Assembly: GCA_022457155.1 (NCBI GenBank)
Contig: JAJGOT010000214.1
Location: 642,501-706,500 of the forward strand
DNA length: 64,000 bases
From: Cladopsammia gracilis
Lineage: Eukaryota; Cnidaria; Anthozoa; Scleractinia; Dendrophylliidae
Direction of reading: 5' to 3'
Positions 60,220 through 64,000 of the stretch are shown piece after piece (within the stretch, counting starts at the first letter, position 1; the number at the start of each line of letters is the position of its first letter). The notes under the pieces are model-generated. The model was given only the letters and a program-made list of their open reading frames with translations. It was not told the origin of the DNA and did not search any database. The translations under genes were made by a program, and so were the position numbers.

Positions 60220-63200
60220 AGGGAATGATGGAGACACAGATCAGCAAGGAAAACGTGGAAATGGATCGGTAAACGCCTGCGCTGACTTTGAACATTCACA
60301 ACGCCACCACGTGATAACATTTTATTGTTCAAGTGACTTGATGTTTCCGTGCCCACGCTAAAAAAAATGAATAACTTAACGTAAACGTTTCTTATGTGCA
60401 ACAGCCTTATGCGCACCCGAGAACGACGAGAAGGTTAGCTACTTTTGGTCAAGACGAAAAACGCTTCCAAAAACATATAACAACAAAGGTTTTCGGGCTT
60501 CATAGAATTCTGGGAATCATTTATTGACGTTTAAAATCTATTCCTTCCTGGATGTTTTTCAGAGGATGAATTCGGGCATACTTTGTTTTAACAATAATAA
60601 TTAATCTGAGAACAAAAAAAATGAACAAACGAAATTACTTCTGGAAAGTGCTGCTGAGAAGCTTTTTTTTTTTAAATCTCGATATAAGCCACATTACACG
60701 AGTAAGGAAGCACAGTGGGCACACTATTAACACACCAAATTTGACACACGTTACATTATAGAAGGAAGGAAAAGCAAGGTCTTAAGAGATCAGAACGCAA
60801 TAAAAAGGTATCTTTGATTCTCTCGCTTCGTTCTAGTCCCACGGTTCTTTGTAGGGTAATTATCTTATTGCTAAAAGCTAGTTAACACAATTCCTTTTAA
60901 TAAAATAAAAGGCACGAATTGAGTAAAAAGATACCAATATGACAATTATAAGCTGTAAGTAGCAGGAAAATCGAAATAGGCTTATAATTGACGACCTTCG
61001 TTGACGAATGTCACCAAGAGAACTGAAAATAAATAGTTACAGTTTACGGGATTAACTTCTCTAATTACAGGTGATTCAAGTGACTCAAAAAGTAAGCAAC
61101 ACAAAATCCTTTGCGTGGCATCTTCAATATCAGTTCATCATGTGGTTCGGTGGTTTTCTTCAGAGATCTAAATCATCTAAAATAATAGCCAAACAGTAAT
61201 CTATCAAATCTGCACATATTTCAGTTGCGCAAGGGAATGACAAGAATTTAGCCCGAGACCTGACGCAAGTCACGTCAAGGTGAGCGTTGCAGCTTGCACT
61301 TGTTTTTGTTTTCGAGTTATCATTACTTTCAACTCAAGGCAATACAGGTCAATACAAGACTCATTGGAGTGGTATGTTGGTATGCTGTCGTTTCCAATTA
61401 TATTACTAAACCAATGAAAGAGAAAAAGGTTTTCGTGATTTTAGATTGATTGTACGAAAGGATTAATGACTTAACAGGGAAACTGTCACGGGTGATTGCA
61501 GACGTCAGAAGGTGGACCCGTCCACAGTGCCCAATACTGTAACACCTAAGTCCGGTGTGGCGACAGCGTTGACGTCATAGGCTCCTGCGAAACACACGCG
61601 AGGAACTCCAAGTCACGGAAACTTGTTTTCTCAATTCGATTTTACCATCATGAGCCAAGAGGATATAGCTCGTATCTTCAAAAATATTATCACGAAAATG
61701 CTTAGTTTCTTCCCTTAATATAGGCTTGACTGCTAAAATAGCACCTGCAGAGTTTTTAATTTCTTTTTTAATTCCTGGGTTGTAACCTGGGAATTAAAGA
61801 AGAAACGTGGCGTTTTGTGTATTGTCTTTAAGGTGTTTTTAATTGCAAAACATTAAAAAAAAAAGGCTCATTACATATGTAGTTTAACTGCGGGCAGATA
61901 CTTAACTTAATCGGATTCTTCCTCCTGTTTTGAAGCCAAAAGTGGACGTCCTTGTAAACAAAACTATCGCACGCTCTCCATAGTGTTTGCTAATGGCTGT
62001 CTTGAGTGTGGTTTGCCAGAGTGAAATGGCAATTTTCGACACGCATTTTATCATTTGAACAATCTGAAATCTAGAACACTCTTAATAAGAAACGAAACAC
62101 CGTACAAAGAAACCGAAAGAAAGAGATAAAGCAAGTCTTCCCAGGTATACCTAGCTTTTATATTTGCAAGAATGCGACACTACTGTACCACAACTGTTGA
62201 TATTTTTAACGCCAAACACATGTCGTGAGCTATTCCTACACTATTAAAAACACTTCATGTGTAACAAAATTCCCACATCCTTGGTGATTTGTAATCCAAA
62301 TTCCCTCCCAACGATACATATCTTGCTTCCAATATCAACAGGAACATTTTTCGTAGCTTTATTACTTCCGGAAGCGAGCTGTGTTATTACAGCCATGTTA
62401 TTATTATTGCTATCGTTCCCACGCTTATAATTTTATGATGCAGTTAACTGTTCGTTCCTCCCTCTTGCGTGTTTGTAAGGAAAACACACTTTCATCGTTG
62501 ACAATTTTTGTTCAAATAGTGTATCAACAAGGTAATCTGTACACTTAATCACTCGAGAAAACGGCAGCTAATACAGGTAACTTGAAGTGTGATGACCACA
62601 CCGTGTAGATAGTACAAAGAGACTAATCATTTCAGTCTTGATGTCGTAAAAAAAGATGGTTTATGTAGTGAAACAGTTAAAAGGGTGTTATTGTAAGTCA
62701 GCATTTTTGACATTCCATTCTAATTCACCACAACAATCGACAATTTTTGCAGATGAAATGCAGGGACAATATAACATAAATACCGAGGTAGACCATGAGA
62801 CCCTTTAGCAGCTACTTTCACTCCCAATAATCATGACATTAATCATTTTACTGTCAAAATCATTTGTCATTTCATGTGGTTCAGACATTTGAGTGTGTGG
62901 ATGAAAACCTAAAGTGTGATCATTCTAAAAGGGGCTGTTGAGTAGTACCTTCCTGTTCTACTCGTTGATTTTTAATATTCTATAAAAATAAATTTGGAAA
63001 TTTTGAACGTTGAACGTGAGTACCATACCATTGGAAGTGAAAAGGTTGCAACGTGCACGGGAAAGTATTTCAGTTAGTATTTCACGTGAGTGTGGTCGGA
63101 TGCACGGTTCACTGCCGACGCCCATCAAGTTGCGTCACTGTGAAAAGTGTGCTTTTGCTTGTTTGAAAAAAAGAAATAATGAAACCCTAACATTTGAGGT

Positions 63201-63818
63201 TTTAAATTATAGAAACAACAGACTAGACAAGAACAATCATTGAAAAAAATCATCCCTTGCCGCTTTCCAATAAATCCAATTTGCAAATGAGTCATATGAT
63301 TTCAGTTCAAACGGAGTAAACAAATTAAAAAGGAACAATACAATTCCAGAGCATAGTATTAATGGCTGTTTATTGTACTAGCCTTTAGCGTATCTGTAGC
63401 ATAACTATTGATCCTTGATAGCTGTTTCCAAGACTTACTAAAGAACTACATCAAAGAATGCTAGAACATACAAGAAGAGTTATGTTGATAACTTTTGAAT
63501 ACATGAATGCTAATCAGTCAAAAATAATACTCAGTTTGTTTCGCGATAACAACCTACGCACAAAATATCGCTCGCTTTAAACCTTTGGGTTTACCGTGAA
63601 ACATTCCACTCGAACAAGTAAGGATAAAAATGTTGAAAACCCTAACCTTCGATGTCTATTAGCTTCATAACTGAGCTAACACAAAAGTGATGAACAGATG
63701 TAAGAATGCTCTATTGCAACTTCTCTTGCACTTATGCTTAAGATTTTTATCAATATTTGCACAGCATTCCCTTCGTATTGAGGGCATCCCATTCGTTTAA
63801 TTCTTTCAAAAACAAATT
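60220..63818. other. Intergenic, no gene seen
   Basis: AT-rich, no supported gene. A 14-bp-arm hairpin TTAATTCCTGGGTT/AACCTGGGAATTAA lies at 61770-61799. Confidence 0.45.
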
Positions 63819-64000
63819 TACAGTAGAATCGGAATATCTCGAATACGCAATAATTCGAACTTCTCGCCAAGCGCGAACCATACACAGTTTGAACCTGCTT
63901 CAACATTCAGTAAACCTTGATAGTTCAGAACAGATTTATGTTCCTCTTGACTGTCAGTCAAGTTATCGAGGTTGTATTGTTCATACAGCAAAACAAAAAC
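63819..64000. mobile_element. Possible Tc1/mariner-type end at window edge
   Basis: TA followed by CAGTAGAATCGGAATATCTC and AATAATTCGAACTTC resembles the ends of pogo/Tigger-like elements. No matching right end is certain before the window stops. Confidence 0.3.

Overview
This window reads as animal genomic DNA, most likely from an anthozoan cnidarian and plausibly a reef coral. The reasons are a clear Msx homeobox gene, a MAM plus trypsin-like protease gene with spliced exons and GT/AG borders, AT-rich non-coding DNA, and a repeat load (TTAA-flanked MITEs, Penelope-like, R4/Dong-like and Crypton-like pieces, tRNA-derived SINEs) that fits cnidarian genomes. The assignment is inference; no species is claimed.

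Only two conventional genes can be supported. (1) On the + strand, 1682-7607 holds the last five recognisable exons of a secreted MAM-domain/trypsin-like serine protease; its 5' end is not visible. Its introns carry MITEs and a Penelope-like element that itself holds a 600-bp TTAA-flanked MITE. (2) On the - strand, 24932-25918 holds a compact two-exon Msx homeobox gene of 254 residues with two Groucho-type EH1 motifs. It sits between long stretches without genes (about 7.7-24.9 kb and 26-33 kb), as is common for developmental regulators.

From about 32.6 kb onward the window is mainly repeats: (TA)n tracts and a tRNA-derived SINE (33.0-33.5 kb), a Penelope-like 3' end (33.5-34.5 kb), a LINE 3' end (34.7-35.1 kb), foldback elements (37.1-37.7, 39.2-40.8, 43.3-44.2, 58.5-59.0 kb), a TIR element built of ACCGC motifs (45.0-45.2 kb) and a 90-bp minisatellite (46.4-47.7 kb). 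The same sequence family as the minisatellite occurs inside a nested TA-flanked element (57.3-57.9 kb).

The most striking stretch is 48.8-54.7 kb. It is a chain of R4/Dong-like restriction-endonuclease LINE copies, three 5'-truncated and one nearly full length but broken, each ending at or bounded by a (TAA)n tract. A further retroelement end lies in the opposite orientation. This looks like repeated insertion into, and regeneration of, a TAA microsatellite target. The final 3.8 kb show nothing that can be assigned apart from a possible transposon end.
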